64,000 bases of DNA from Pseudomonas sp. AKS31 (lineage in GTDB: Bacteria; Pseudomonadota; Gammaproteobacteria; Pseudomonadales; Pseudomonadaceae), in contig NZ_JAMLFX010000006.1 in the NCBI RefSeq assembly GCF_023634765.1, positions 148,180 through 212,179 on the forward strand, given 5' to 3'. The position numbers were made by a program, and so were the translations under genes. Positions 37,976 to 46,877 of this stretch are shown piece after piece. Numbering within the stretch: the stretch's first letter is position 1; every line of letters begins with the position of its first letter. Below the pieces are notes generated by a model that worked only from the letters and a program-made list of their open reading frames with translations, ran no database searches and had not been told where the DNA came from.

Positions 37976-38830
37976 TCAGTTGATCGCAGCGTCGGACTTC
38001 ATACGAATGACATTGGCGGCGCTGGCTGAGCCATCGAGCCAAAAGGACAAATCGGCGTATTGCTTGAACAGGTCGGGCGGCAGAATGCTGCGGCGCGACT
38101 GCAAGGCCACCTTGGGTTTGACCTTGTGCAGCCCGGCCAGGCCAAGGCCCTGGTCGAACGCTGGCGCGTCATAGGCCAGATGCTCGAAATCGTGTTCGAA
38201 CCACGGTTCGCCGATGAACTCGTAGACCAGCCGCAGCACACGCTCCGGCGCCTGAGTCAGGAGGTCGTAATCGATGATCAGCAGCGAGTCGGCGTGCTCG
38301 CCGTAATAGGCTTCCTTGAGTGCCGCCCAGGCAAAACCCACCAGCCGGTTGCGCTGAGCCAGGGTTTCGCAACGGCTGTACACCGTGTTGCGCTCGACGG
38401 CATCGCTAAACAGTTTGGTGTTTTCGAAAGGATTGGCGCGGTACAGGCGCTCGAGACTGTCCATGACCCAAGCGACGTTGCGCACGCAGGCGATGACTTT
38501 GGCTTGCGGAAACAGGTCGTTGAGCGCCGGCAGCCGCGAGCTCCACTGCCGATTGGTGTCGAACACCACCGGTTTGTCGGCCTTGTCGGCATAGTAGGAG
38601 TCGAACAGACCGCGCAATAGGCGACGGCGCATGTCGGTGTCGATCACCGCGCCGTATTCACTGCCGGCGCTGCATTGCTCCAGGACGCTGGAGAAGAGCG
38701 ATCCGACCGGGCTGCTCATGCCCGCGTGAAAGCGCGGATTCTGCAAAAGAATCGCAGAAAGCAGGGTGGAGCCTGAGCGCGGCAAGCCGGAGATAAAGTG
38801 GAACTGCTGCAATCCCTTCACCCTGATCAA
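37976..38830 (-). CDS. Sulfotransferase 2
   Basis: 284 residues if read from TTG 38830. The PAPS loop is LPRSGSTLLS at 16-25. The 3'-phosphate site is in IACVRNVAWVMDSLERLYR, and the C-terminal region has KVKPKVALQSRRSILPPDL. This is a typical P-loop sulfotransferase core without added domains. No ATG fits near the N-terminus: TTG at 38830 follows AAAAGGAC, and GTG at 38821 is the alternative, so the exact start is uncertain. It lies directly upstream of the giant repeat-protein gene (56 bases), which makes that protein a good candidate substrate, though a glycan made by the upstream glycosyltransferase is also possible. Confidence 0.85.
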   Translation of the reverse strand: MIRVKGLQQFHFISGLPRSGSTLLSAILLQNPRFHAGMSSPVGSLFSSVLEQCSAGSEYGAVIDTDMRRRLLRGLFDSYYADKADKPVVFDTNRQWSSRLPALNDLFPQAKVIACVRNVAWVMDSLERLYRANPFENTKLFSDAVERNTVYSRCETLAQRNRLVGFAWAALKEAYYGEHADSLLIIDYDLLTQAPERVLRLVYEFIGEPWFEHDFEHLAYDAPAFDQGLGLAGLHKVKPKVALQSRRSILPPDLFKQYADLSFWLDGSASAANVIRMKSDAAIN

Positions 38831-38955
38831 AAGTCCTTTTGTTCGACAGAGCGTAGTCCAACAGTAACCTTGCGACTAGTAGTGTTTTGATATCAGATCA
38901 GAGCAAAAAGAACTAACCGATACATTTTTTATCGCGAATTTAAAGCAGAATCGAT

Positions 38956-40557
38956 TTAGCGCTGAGCCTCCGGATTCACGGCATTCGCGGGCACCACATA
39001 CAGGCGCGCAAATGCGCCGCCGCCCCGCACATCGCTGCGCTGCTGCCAGCCCTCGGGTATCGAGGCAAAGTCATCGGCGTCGTAAGTGGCGCCGATCAGC
39101 CACACCCGACCGTTACCCCGGGCCAGATCAGGAAGATGGTCGACGTAGACATTCTCGGCCACCAGCGAGCCAAAACCGTACTCGTTGGGTCGGGTCGAAC
39201 GGCCATCCGCGGCCGGTGGCGTGTAGAGACGCACCAACGCGCCGGTACGATCGTAGTAGACGTAACTCAAGTACCAGAGCATGTCGCTGGTAACGATGCG
39301 ATCACCGGGCTGGAAATGCTGATTGACGTAATTCACCACGCGATCGAACTGATCATTGCTGTCGACGGTAGCGTTGTTGTTCAGCCCGACCATTTCCACC
39401 CCGAGCAACGACAACAGCACCGCCACAGCCAGGATCCGCACACGACCGTACAAGCGGTCGATGGCCAGCGCTGCCAGCAGCGGCAAGCCCAGGGCATAGG
39501 CGGTCAGATAGCGCTCGATGAACAGCGGCGTGATAAACGACACCGCAAACACCAACAACAACGGTAAGCCGGTGTACAACGCCAACAGGACACTGCCGCG
39601 CGACACGCTGCGATCCCGCAGCACCGCCACCGCTGCGAGCACCAACAACGCCATCGGCATTGCGCCGAACACCAGCCACGGCAGATGTTCGCCGTCATCC
39701 TGGATCAGCCATGTCCAGATCATCGATGGCAACGAGGCCAGCGTCACCGGGTCTTCCCAGCCGACATCGCCACCGACCTTGAGTTGTTCCATGTGCTGCA
39801 TCAGACCCAGCAAATTGGGCAGCCATGGCAAGTACAGCACCGCGATGAGCAGATTCGCCAGCCACCAGGCCGGACGCTGGATATGCCGCAGGCGATAGCC
39901 GCGCTGAAACCGGATCACCCCCAGATAAATCCAGTGACACAGCGCCGCCAGCACCGCGAAGTAATGGGTGTAGAACGCCGCCGTCATCAACAGCGCATAA
40001 ACCACCAGATAGCGGTGACGCTGCGGGCGGCGGATCCAGTAGACCAGCGCCAGCGTCGCGGCGATCAACAGCAGGCCGAGCAGCGAATACATGCGCACTT
40101 CCTGGCTGTAGCGCACTGCCGTCGGCAACAACGCCAGCAGCAGCCCGGCGAGGATCGCAGCGCGGCGCGTGGCCAGGCGATCCACCAGCCAGACGCCCAT
40201 CCCGACCGCCGCGATGCCGGCCAGCGCGCTGAGGCTGCGGATGGCAAAAATCCCGTCGCCGAACAGTTCGATCCAGCCATGCAGCAGCATGAAGTACAGC
40301 GGCGGATGCACATCGAACGCCGCGTGATGCCAGATCTCGCCCAACGAGTAGCGCGCCAGCCGCAGGCTGGAACCTTCATCGCCCCAGATCGCCGCCGCCG
40401 TCAGGTCGTAAAAGCGCGCAGCAGCGGCCAGCAGCAGGATCGGCAGTAGCCAGTGCTCCCGGGCCCAACGGATCAAGGGCAAGCGGGCAAACCACGAACC
40501 CGGCGTCGCATGCGGATCCTGTGTGTCACCCACCGGCGTAACTCTGTTGACCGCCAT
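38956..40557 (-). CDS. GT39-type membrane glycosyltransferase
   Basis: 533 residues with about ten membrane segments. The first loop has the acidic motif IWGDEGSSLRLARYS, and HPPLYFMLLHGWIELFG follows, as in PMT/ArnT-like (GT39/GT83, 'PMT_2') enzymes that use lipid-linked sugars. A soluble C-terminal domain of about 130 residues faces the periplasm. The ATG at 40557 follows GAGGACGCA. It is the first gene of the minus-strand series leading to the giant protein, 125 bases before the sulfotransferase. It may glycosylate the exported product. Confidence 0.83.
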   Translation of the reverse strand: MAVNRVTPVGDTQDPHATPGSWFARLPLIRWAREHWLLPILLLAAAARFYDLTAAAIWGDEGSSLRLARYSLGEIWHHAAFDVHPPLYFMLLHGWIELFGDGIFAIRSLSALAGIAAVGMGVWLVDRLATRRAAILAGLLLALLPTAVRYSQEVRMYSLLGLLLIAATLALVYWIRRPQRHRYLVVYALLMTAAFYTHYFAVLAALCHWIYLGVIRFQRGYRLRHIQRPAWWLANLLIAVLYLPWLPNLLGLMQHMEQLKVGGDVGWEDPVTLASLPSMIWTWLIQDDGEHLPWLVFGAMPMALLVLAAVAVLRDRSVSRGSVLLALYTGLPLLLVFAVSFITPLFIERYLTAYALGLPLLAALAIDRLYGRVRILAVAVLLSLLGVEMVGLNNNATVDSNDQFDRVVNYVNQHFQPGDRIVTSDMLWYLSYVYYDRTGALVRLYTPPAADGRSTRPNEYGFGSLVAENVYVDHLPDLARGNGRVWLIGATYDADDFASIPEGWQQRSDVRGGGAFARLYVVPANAVNPEAQR

Positions 40558-40793
40558 TGCGTCCTCTTGCCGTGCCACATCACCGCGCCTGTATGAGCCA
40601 GAACTGCCACTCACTCTAGGTCAGGCGCAGGAGAACCGTCGATGCCGATTTGCGACTTCACGACACCCGGCAACCTTGCCAATCCGCGTCTACGCTCTGG
40701 CGTGGCGTGACCTGGCCACGGAGTGCCAAGGCAATAGCTTCAGCCGAACCCACTAGCGGCCCGCCGACAACCAATCAGAAGGATAAGGACTTT
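40558..40793. promoter_or_regulatory. Divergent promoter region of the locus
   Basis: These 236 bases separate the minus-strand glycosyltransferase gene from the plus-strand tail-collar gene. Both promoters must lie here. I found no strong operator or structured RNA. Confidence 0.45.
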
Positions 40794-41381
40794 ATGGACG
40801 TTTACATGGGCACTGTTCTGACGTTTGCCTTCAACTACGCGCCCAGCGGCTGGGCCTTGTGCAACGGTCAGATCATCGGAATCAACCAGAACCAGGCGCT
40901 GTTTGCATTGCTGGGCACCACCTACGGCGGCAACGGCACCGTCAACTTCGGCCTGCCCAACCTGCAGAGCCGCATGCCGATCTGCCAGGGCAATGGCGGG
41001 GGCCTGACGCCGAGAGTCATGGGAGAAATCTCCGGCGCCGAACAAGTCACCGCCACCCTCAACAACCTGCCGAACCACACCCACGCCCTTGCCGGCCTCA
41101 CCGCCACCACCACCGTGCAACTGGCCAACCCGGCCAGCAATCCGGTCGGCACACCCACCGCGACCAATGCCTATATCGGCGCATCGGGGACCGGGCCGGG
41201 TCTGGCGAATATCTTTTCCGATGCCCAAGGCACCTCAGCCATTCCCCTCAAAGGCGCTGCGACCACCATCAGCGGCACGATTTCGCCAACCGGCAACGGC
41301 TTGCCGCTGCCCATCATGAACCCGTACCTGGTGCTCAACTTCAGCATCGCGCTGAATGGCATTTTCCCTTCGCGTAACTGA
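40794..41381 (+). CDS. Tail-collar domain protein (MdpB-like)
   Basis: 195 residues. The N-terminal phage tail-collar domain is clear (FNYAPSGWALCNGQ, LFALLGTTYGGNGTVNFGLP, then NLQSRMPICQG). It resembles the so-called microcystin-dependent protein family. The distal region is Thr/Asn/Gly-rich with LNNLPNHTHAL, a histidine motif seen in fibre tips. The ATG at 40794 follows AAGGATAAGG. No other phage gene is nearby, so this is a domesticated or exported protein rather than part of a prophage. It is followed by a DUF6916-type gene. Confidence 0.85.
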   Translation: MDVYMGTVLTFAFNYAPSGWALCNGQIIGINQNQALFALLGTTYGGNGTVNFGLPNLQSRMPICQGNGGGLTPRVMGEISGAEQVTATLNNLPNHTHALAGLTATTTVQLANPASNPVGTPTATNAYIGASGTGPGLANIFSDAQGTSAIPLKGAATTISGTISPTGNGLPLPIMNPYLVLNFSIALNGIFPSRN

Positions 41382-41435
41382 TCGACTACCGGGGGATCAC
41401 CTTCCCCCGGTTCCCCACCTTGCCGGAGCGAAACC

Positions 41436-41747
41436 ATGCTGCAATCGGTTCAAAGCCAACATTTCCAGGCACTTCTCGGGCGGATCGGCACCCTGCACCT
41501 GCCCGATGGCAGTGCGTTGCAAATCCATATCGGCGAACTCACAGAGAAACCGCTGGCGCAAATGCGTTACAGCGAGCGCATGCCATTCAGCGTCGAATTG
41601 AGCAGCCTGGAAGCAACTGAATTCATCGATGGTTTATGTGCACTGGAGTTGCCTGAACTGGGGCGAGTGGACGGCATCTTCGTGTCGCGGGTACCACCGA
41701 TGGGGCGGCCGCCAGAGTTGGCTTACTTCCACATCACCTTCAACTGA
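41436..41747 (+). CDS. DUF6916-like small protein
   Basis: A 103-residue soluble, mixed alpha/beta protein (VQSQHFQALLGRIGTL, EATEFIDGLCALELPELG, then PPELAYFHITFN at the end). I associate this short family, DUF6916, with tail-collar genes, and here it follows one by 54 bases with a GGAGCG ribosome site. The role is unknown; a chaperone or assembly partner of the collar protein is conceivable. Confidence 0.7.
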   Translation: MLQSVQSQHFQALLGRIGTLHLPDGSALQIHIGELTEKPLAQMRYSERMPFSVELSSLEATEFIDGLCALELPELGRVDGIFVSRVPPMGRPPELAYFHITFN

Positions 41748-41777
41748 CCCGCGCCTTCGGCAGTGACTACACGGAGA

Positions 41778-42272
41778 TTACCGGGGATACCAGACCAGTC
41801 GCTCCGCCGCCGGGTTGCGCTCTTCAACGGCAAAACCCAGCGCCAGATAATGCCGGCGCGCATGGGGGTTGCTGGTCCAGACCACCGTCGCCACCGGGCA
41901 GCGAATCTGTTGCGCGGCTTTCTGCACGCCTTGCAGCACAGCGCGGCCATAACCCTGGCCGCGCGCCTGCGGAATGAATGCCAGGTACAACACGCGAATT
42001 TCGTTAGCGCCGAAATCAGTACTCAACGCGCCAATCGCCGTGCCGAGTTTTTCCACCACGTAGTGCATGGCATTGGGGTAGTTGTCGCCCATGCCCTGCT
42101 CCTGCACCTGAAACTGCTGCGCGACCAGTTGCTGCACCTGTTCCGGCTCGCCGTCGATCCATTGCAGGTCCGGCCGCGCCGTCTGATACAGGCTGTGCAA
42201 AAACGGCCCGTCGGTTGCCCGCGAAGGCCGCACCACCAATCCGTCTGCCGCCACTGCTGCGTTGTCCACCAT
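41778..42272 (-). CDS. GNAT-family N-acetyltransferase
   Basis: 164 residues. The acetyl-CoA motif A is LAFIPQARGQGYGRAVLQG and motif B is NPHARRHYLALGF, which are diagnostic for GNAT. The substrate is unknown. It is the last gene of the minus-strand set that follows the adaptor operon (11-base gap after the M50 fusion gene), so it may modify the same product. Confidence 0.88.
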   Translation of the reverse strand: MVDNAAVAADGLVVRPSRATDGPFLHSLYQTARPDLQWIDGEPEQVQQLVAQQFQVQEQGMGDNYPNAMHYVVEKLGTAIGALSTDFGANEIRVLYLAFIPQARGQGYGRAVLQGVQKAAQQIRCPVATVVWTSNPHARRHYLALGFAVEERNPAAERLVWYPR

Positions 42273-42283
42273 CGAGCTCTCCG

Positions 42284-44380
42284 TTAGAAACCGCTTTCCC
42301 TGACCCCCAGCGCCGCGATTCGCCGCCAGGCTACGCCGAGCAACGATTCACCGCTGCCCTGCAACACCACCACACCGCGCAACGGTTGCAACGGTGTCGG
42401 CGCTGTTTCGAGCACGCTGAGCCGCGCGCCGTATTGCGCCTGCACCGGTTCCGCCCGCTGCTGTTGATCGCGGCGCACGGCGATCGGCCCGTGATGATCA
42501 GAGGTCAGCGCCTCCTGATCGACGTAGGCCACGCCATTGGTGTCGATTTCATTCAATTGCACGGCGAGTGCCGGATGCATGGGGTCATCGGCGATAAAGC
42601 GGCCACTGGCGCCGGGCTTGACCCGCCACAGCTCGGCTTCCGCCAGATAGCCGCGCAGTCGCGCGCCGTCTTCGACGACCCGGGCCAGTGCATCCCTGGT
42701 CGACAACCAGCGCCCGACCGTCATGTTCGGCAGCAGATCACGCACGCTGCCGGCCTGCGGTGCGCGCAGCAGCAGGCGCTCGCGTTGCGCCGTCAGCCCG
42801 CGGTATTCGGCGACTGCTTCGGCCAGCCGTTGCTCGACAATGCCGGCATCGGCAGCGGTTTCGCTGCGACTGGCCTGACGGCGCATCAATAGCTGCTGAA
42901 TCTGGATTTCCCGGCGCACGATCGCCAGTCGTGATTCGAGATCCGGCGATTCCAGTTCAATCAGCACATCGCCCTGAGCGACTTTCTGCCCGTCCGTCAC
43001 GTTCACGGCTTTGACCCGCGCCGCCGTCGGCGCGTGCAGGGCACTGGCGCGCCCGGCCTCGAGCATCGTCGGCAATTCCACCGAACTGCGCCACGGCACG
43101 ATCAGCACCAGCAACAGCCCGAGCAGCGCCAACCCACTGAGCAGCACGCGCTGGCCGTGCGCCTGTTCGCGGCGACTCCACCACTGGCGCCACTCACGCA
43201 TGATCGGCAGAAAGATGAACCAGACCAGTTCCACCAGCATCAGGAAGATCCCCAACACCTTGAAGAACAGGTGATAGACCGCCAGCGCGATCCCGAAAAA
43301 CAACGCCGCACGCCACAACCATGAGCCATACCCCCAGATCAGCAAACGCCGTTGCATCTTCGGCGACCACGGCTCCGGCGCCGGGGCGCCATAACCGAAC
43401 AAAAATTCACGCAGGCGCCAACGGCACAGGGCAAATGCGCGCCCCTGCAAGTTGTCGACTTCCCAGAAATCACTGATCAGAAAATAACCATCAAAACGCA
43501 TGAACGGATTGAGGTTGACCACCAGCGTGGTGATCCACGTGGCGCTGGCGAGCATGAACGCCGCCGTGCGCCCCGGTCCGTCTGGCAGCAACGACCATGC
43601 GAGGAGCGCAATACACGCCAACAGCAATTCCGCGAGCACACCACCGGCACCGATCAGCAATCGCGCACGGCGATCATTGACCCGCCAAGCGTCGCTGACA
43701 TCGGTGTAGAACATCGGCAGCAAGACCATGAACGCCACGCCCATGCTCTGCACTCGACACCCGGCGCGCTTGGCCATGAACGCATGGCCGAATTCGTGAC
43801 AGAGCTTGGCAAAGAACAACGCCACGCCAAACGCCAATGCGCCGCCGAGGCTGAAGAGGTGTGGAAACGTCCCGATAAAACGCTGCCAGTCGCGCGAGAC
43901 CAAAAAAATGCCCAGTGCCAAGGTCGCCGGCAATCCATAGCGCAAAAGCCGTGGGCCAAAGCGTTCTAGCCACGGCCACGCGCGATTGAGAAACGCGTCC
44001 GGGCGCCACAGCGGAATACGGAAAAACAGATATTGATGCAGGAGGATTTGCCACAGGCTTTGCTTCTGCGCCAAGGCCTTGAGGCGGTAGCTGGCGCGTT
44101 GTTGATCGTCGAGCGCACTGATCAAATCGTGTCCACGCAGGAACTCCAGCAACTGCTCAAGCTCCGTGCCGGCCAACGGTAAACCCGGCTCGCGATTGGC
44201 CGCGCGCAAGACTTGCTCGGCGTCGCCCAACGACCAATGGCGCAACAAGCGCATCGCCGCCGCGCCCAGTTTGAAGTAACGCCCGCGCACCGGATCGGCG
44301 AGGGTCCAGCGCGGCGAACCGTCCAAGGCCGGCGCCGCGGGCGACAGTTGCAGGTCGGCACGCAGGCTCGGCAGATTCAT
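42284..44380 (-). CDS. PqqD-like / M50 metalloprotease / HlyD adaptor fusion
   Basis: 698 residues with three parts. Residues 24-90 resemble the PqqD peptide-binding domain (RYFKLGAAAMRLLRHW, ending LRGHDLIS). Residues 145-400 form a membrane M50 (site-2-protease type) zinc peptidase with HEFGH at 195-199 and NPFMRFDG at 291-298. From about residue 410 there is one membrane segment, then HlyD-type lipoyl halves (HAPTAARVKAVNVTDGQKVA and APQAGSVRDLLPNM) around a coiled coil. It could bind, trim and pass on an exported peptide or protein. The ATG directly follows the stop of the preceding adaptor gene. Confidence 0.88.
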   Translation of the reverse strand: MNLPSLRADLQLSPAAPALDGSPRWTLADPVRGRYFKLGAAAMRLLRHWSLGDAEQVLRAANREPGLPLAGTELEQLLEFLRGHDLISALDDQQRASYRLKALAQKQSLWQILLHQYLFFRIPLWRPDAFLNRAWPWLERFGPRLLRYGLPATLALGIFLVSRDWQRFIGTFPHLFSLGGALAFGVALFFAKLCHEFGHAFMAKRAGCRVQSMGVAFMVLLPMFYTDVSDAWRVNDRRARLLIGAGGVLAELLLACIALLAWSLLPDGPGRTAAFMLASATWITTLVVNLNPFMRFDGYFLISDFWEVDNLQGRAFALCRWRLREFLFGYGAPAPEPWSPKMQRRLLIWGYGSWLWRAALFFGIALAVYHLFFKVLGIFLMLVELVWFIFLPIMREWRQWWSRREQAHGQRVLLSGLALLGLLLVLIVPWRSSVELPTMLEAGRASALHAPTAARVKAVNVTDGQKVAQGDVLIELESPDLESRLAIVRREIQIQQLLMRRQASRSETAADAGIVEQRLAEAVAEYRGLTAQRERLLLRAPQAGSVRDLLPNMTVGRWLSTRDALARVVEDGARLRGYLAEAELWRVKPGASGRFIADDPMHPALAVQLNEIDTNGVAYVDQEALTSDHHGPIAVRRDQQQRAEPVQAQYGARLSVLETAPTPLQPLRGVVVLQGSGESLLGVAWRRIAALGVRESGF

Positions 44381-45700
44381 CTACAGACCCACACTCTGGC
44401 GCAAACCGGCCAGTGGCCGGCGCAACAAGTACAGCGCCAGCGGCGCGCGGTCGCCGAAGATTTTCGCCGTGCCGCGCAGGCCGATGCGTGGCGGCGCCTC
44501 GGTAAAATTGGCGTCGAGCCGATAGGCCAGTTGACCGCCCGCCGTCGGCTGCGCCTCGTACGCCGAGCGTTCCAGTGTGGCGAGATGGCGCTTCAGCGGA
44601 TCGCTGTCGAGAAACAACGCCACTTCGGCACCCGGCTCCAACGAAATCGCATCGCCTACTGCCAATTCGATACGCAGTTCAGCCTGGCTCGGATCGGCGA
44701 TGTCCATGAGGCGTTCGCCGGTCTGCACCGGTTTGCCGGTCAAGCGTTCGGCGTCGGCGAACACCGCGATGCCATCGCGCTCGGCACGCACTTCGCTGCG
44801 CTTGAGCAACTCGCGGGCGTAGTCACGCTCGGCGCGTTTCTGCTCAGCGCGTGCGGCGAGCAAGTCGACTTTTGCGCTCGACTCGGCATCGGCAAACGAG
44901 CGCTGGGAATTGGATTTCAGTTCAGCTTCGGCCACACCCAGCGCACGCTCGGCCACGTCGGCCTGCGCCTTGAGCGTGGTGCTTTCGAAACGCACCAGCA
45001 CATCGCCGGTTTTCACCGTTTGATTGGGTTTGACCAGAAACTCGGCGATCACTCCGTCCAGCGGCGCCGCCACCACGCGACCACCCAGCGGTACCACTTC
45101 GGCCGGGGCCAGCACCGATTGACGCACCGGAAGCAACAGCCCGAGCAACAGCACCGCGAGCAACGCCACCTGACGCTTGCGGGTCCAGCGCAGCCGCCAC
45201 GGCTTGCGCGGTTGCAGCGCCAGCCAGGCGTGGCTGTAGGTGTCACCGAGTTGCGACAGCAACACTTGCTCGGAAGGATTCCACGGCACATCGCGCGCCA
45301 GCCACAAGCCGCCGAACACCTGCGCGTCGCGATCAACCAGCGGTAACCAGAACACCTGCGCAGCGGACAGACTGCGCCAGTCGGCCTGGATCGATTCGCT
45401 GAGCAGTTCCGGCGCGATCACCCGCGCTTGCTTCAGCACATCCTGCTTGAACAACTGCGCCACGGCTTGCTCGACGAACGCCACGAACGGCGCATTCGGC
45501 TCGACCGCACTGACGCCCGTCACGGCTTGTACCTTGCCGGCGATCAATAATGCGGCATGACGAAAGCCAAACAACGCCTGGCCGTCATTGACCAGGCTAT
45601 AGGCCAGTTGCGCGGCATCGCGGGCAGCGCGAGTCTGCCGCTCAAGGTCGAGAAAGCGCGCGAACACCTGTTCAGCGGCGCCGCTCACCGGCGCGTTCAC
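44381..45700 (-). CDS. HlyD-family adaptor with GAF-like N-terminal domain
   Basis: 439 residues from GTG 45700, which overlaps the preceding stop (GTGA). The first 165 residues are a cytoplasmic region like a degenerate GAF domain (LIAGKVQAVTGVSAVEP, VFWLPLVDRDAQVFGGLWL). A single membrane segment is at about 173-195. The HlyD core follows (VVAAPLDGVIAEFLVKPNQT, then a coiled coil and ERDGIAVFADAERLTGKPV). It would link an inner-membrane component to TolC. A sensor-type domain on an adaptor is unusual. Confidence 0.85.
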   Translation of the reverse strand: MNAPVSGAAEQVFARFLDLERQTRAARDAAQLAYSLVNDGQALFGFRHAALLIAGKVQAVTGVSAVEPNAPFVAFVEQAVAQLFKQDVLKQARVIAPELLSESIQADWRSLSAAQVFWLPLVDRDAQVFGGLWLARDVPWNPSEQVLLSQLGDTYSHAWLALQPRKPWRLRWTRKRQVALLAVLLLGLLLPVRQSVLAPAEVVPLGGRVVAAPLDGVIAEFLVKPNQTVKTGDVLVRFESTTLKAQADVAERALGVAEAELKSNSQRSFADAESSAKVDLLAARAEQKRAERDYARELLKRSEVRAERDGIAVFADAERLTGKPVQTGERLMDIADPSQAELRIELAVGDAISLEPGAEVALFLDSDPLKRHLATLERSAYEAQPTAGGQLAYRLDANFTEAPPRIGLRGTAKIFGDRAPLALYLLRRPLAGLRQSVGL

Positions 45701-46476
45701 TTAAGCTCCGGGAAACGCGCGGTGCCGCTCATGCCGGCGAGCAAACCTTTGGCTTCGGGAAGTGTTGCGACCAGCAACAGGGTCTGACTGCCCTCATCGA
45801 TTCGTGCGCCGAGACGTTTGACCGTGGCGTCGATCGGCTGGCCGGTTTCATCAGGAACGAAGCTGAAGGTCTGGCCGGGCTTGAGTCTGGCCATCCAGCG
45901 CGACGGCACCAGCAAATGAATTTCGAGGGTGCGGTTATCGACGACCTCGAGCAGCGGTGCACCGGCCGGCACGCTTTCATAGCGCTGCACCTTGCGCTCG
46001 ACCACTTGTCCGTCGAACGGCGCGACGACGCTGCAGCGCTTGACCTGCACTTGATACACCTGGGATTGCGCCTGGGTTTCGCTGACCTTGGCCTCGGCCC
46101 GCGCCACTTCGAAACGCCCGACGGAATTGAGTGCAGCCAACTGTTTGTTGTGCGCCAGCTCTTCACCAGCACCACGGCTGGCCGCTTGTGCGGCATTGAG
46201 CTGTGCCTGATAAGCGGAGCAATCGAACTTCGCCAGCGTATCGCCCTTCTTGAACGACTCGCCCTCGCTGAACGGCAACTCGACAATCCGCCCGGAAAGC
46301 TCACTGGCCAGCGTCGCCTGATCACGCGCTCGCAATACACCCCGCGCCTCGCTGCTCGCGGTAGCCGCCGCCGTCGCTGGATTATCCAGCAGCGGATCAT
46401 CTGGCCCGGGCGTTTGCGCCTGAACTGCACACGTAACTAAGGTCAATCCGATAACCCAACCGCGAAAACGCTGCAT
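45697..46476 (-). CDS. Periplasmic HlyD/RND-type adaptor
   Basis: 259 residues. A Sec signal peptide (cleavage near AVQAQT) is followed by lipoyl half 1 (LASELSGRIVELPFSEGESF), a short hairpin, lipoyl half 2 (CSVVAPFDGQVVERKVQRY) and a beta-barrel domain. It is soluble and periplasmic, unlike its two membrane-bound neighbours. It is the first gene of a three-adaptor operon ending with the M50 fusion and GNAT genes. Confidence 0.87.
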   Translation of the reverse strand: MQRFRGWVIGLTLVTCAVQAQTPGPDDPLLDNPATAAATASSEARGVLRARDQATLASELSGRIVELPFSEGESFKKGDTLAKFDCSAYQAQLNAAQAASRGAGEELAHNKQLAALNSVGRFEVARAEAKVSETQAQSQVYQVQVKRCSVVAPFDGQVVERKVQRYESVPAGAPLLEVVDNRTLEIHLLVPSRWMARLKPGQTFSFVPDETGQPIDATVKRLGARIDEGSQTLLLVATLPEAKGLLAGMSGTARFPELK

Positions 46477-46877
46477 AACCGCTACTCCCTGACGGATGTG
46501 CGGAGTCTACGACAGCGGGGGTTAGCGTCAAGCGAAAGGCCATCACTCTTCGGAAATGTAATGTTTCAAAAGAGAAAGCCGCTCTATGAGCGTTTAAAAG
46601 ATGTAGGCAAATTCCGGCGTCCTACAAGAGTTGGGGATACTGCTGATTGCTCACTGCGAAAACGGCGATAGACAGGCTACCTATGCAAATAGGCGCGGAG
46701 CGAATTTACCTCTCTCTGCAACAACCTCTAATACAGACGACCTTAAATGGCTTGACGCCGGTTGGTATTGGTAACCAAAACTGGCAAGCCGGTGCTGGAG
46801 ATAAACCAGCGCAGTGAGCCCGCAATTATTTGGTGGTTGACCTGCATGACGCGCTCAATCTAGGATTGCCTTACTCA
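46477..46877. other. Gene-free, AT-richer region between adaptor operon and NYN gene
   Basis: About 400 bases without a convincing ORF on either strand. They must contain the promoter of the adaptor operon (near 46480-46600). The base composition is visibly lower in GC than the flanks, as is the following NYN gene, which suggests transferred DNA or a decayed gene. Confidence 0.5.

Noticed and set aside
40794-41747. Prophage remnant based on a tail-collar protein
   Set aside because: No other phage structural, lysis or integrase genes nearby, and the pair is embedded between export genes.
46477-46877. Short open frames in the gap before the NYN gene
   Set aside because: No convincing start with a ribosome site and no recognisable protein features; a minus-strand frame at 46855-47070 overlaps the NYN gene and lacks support.
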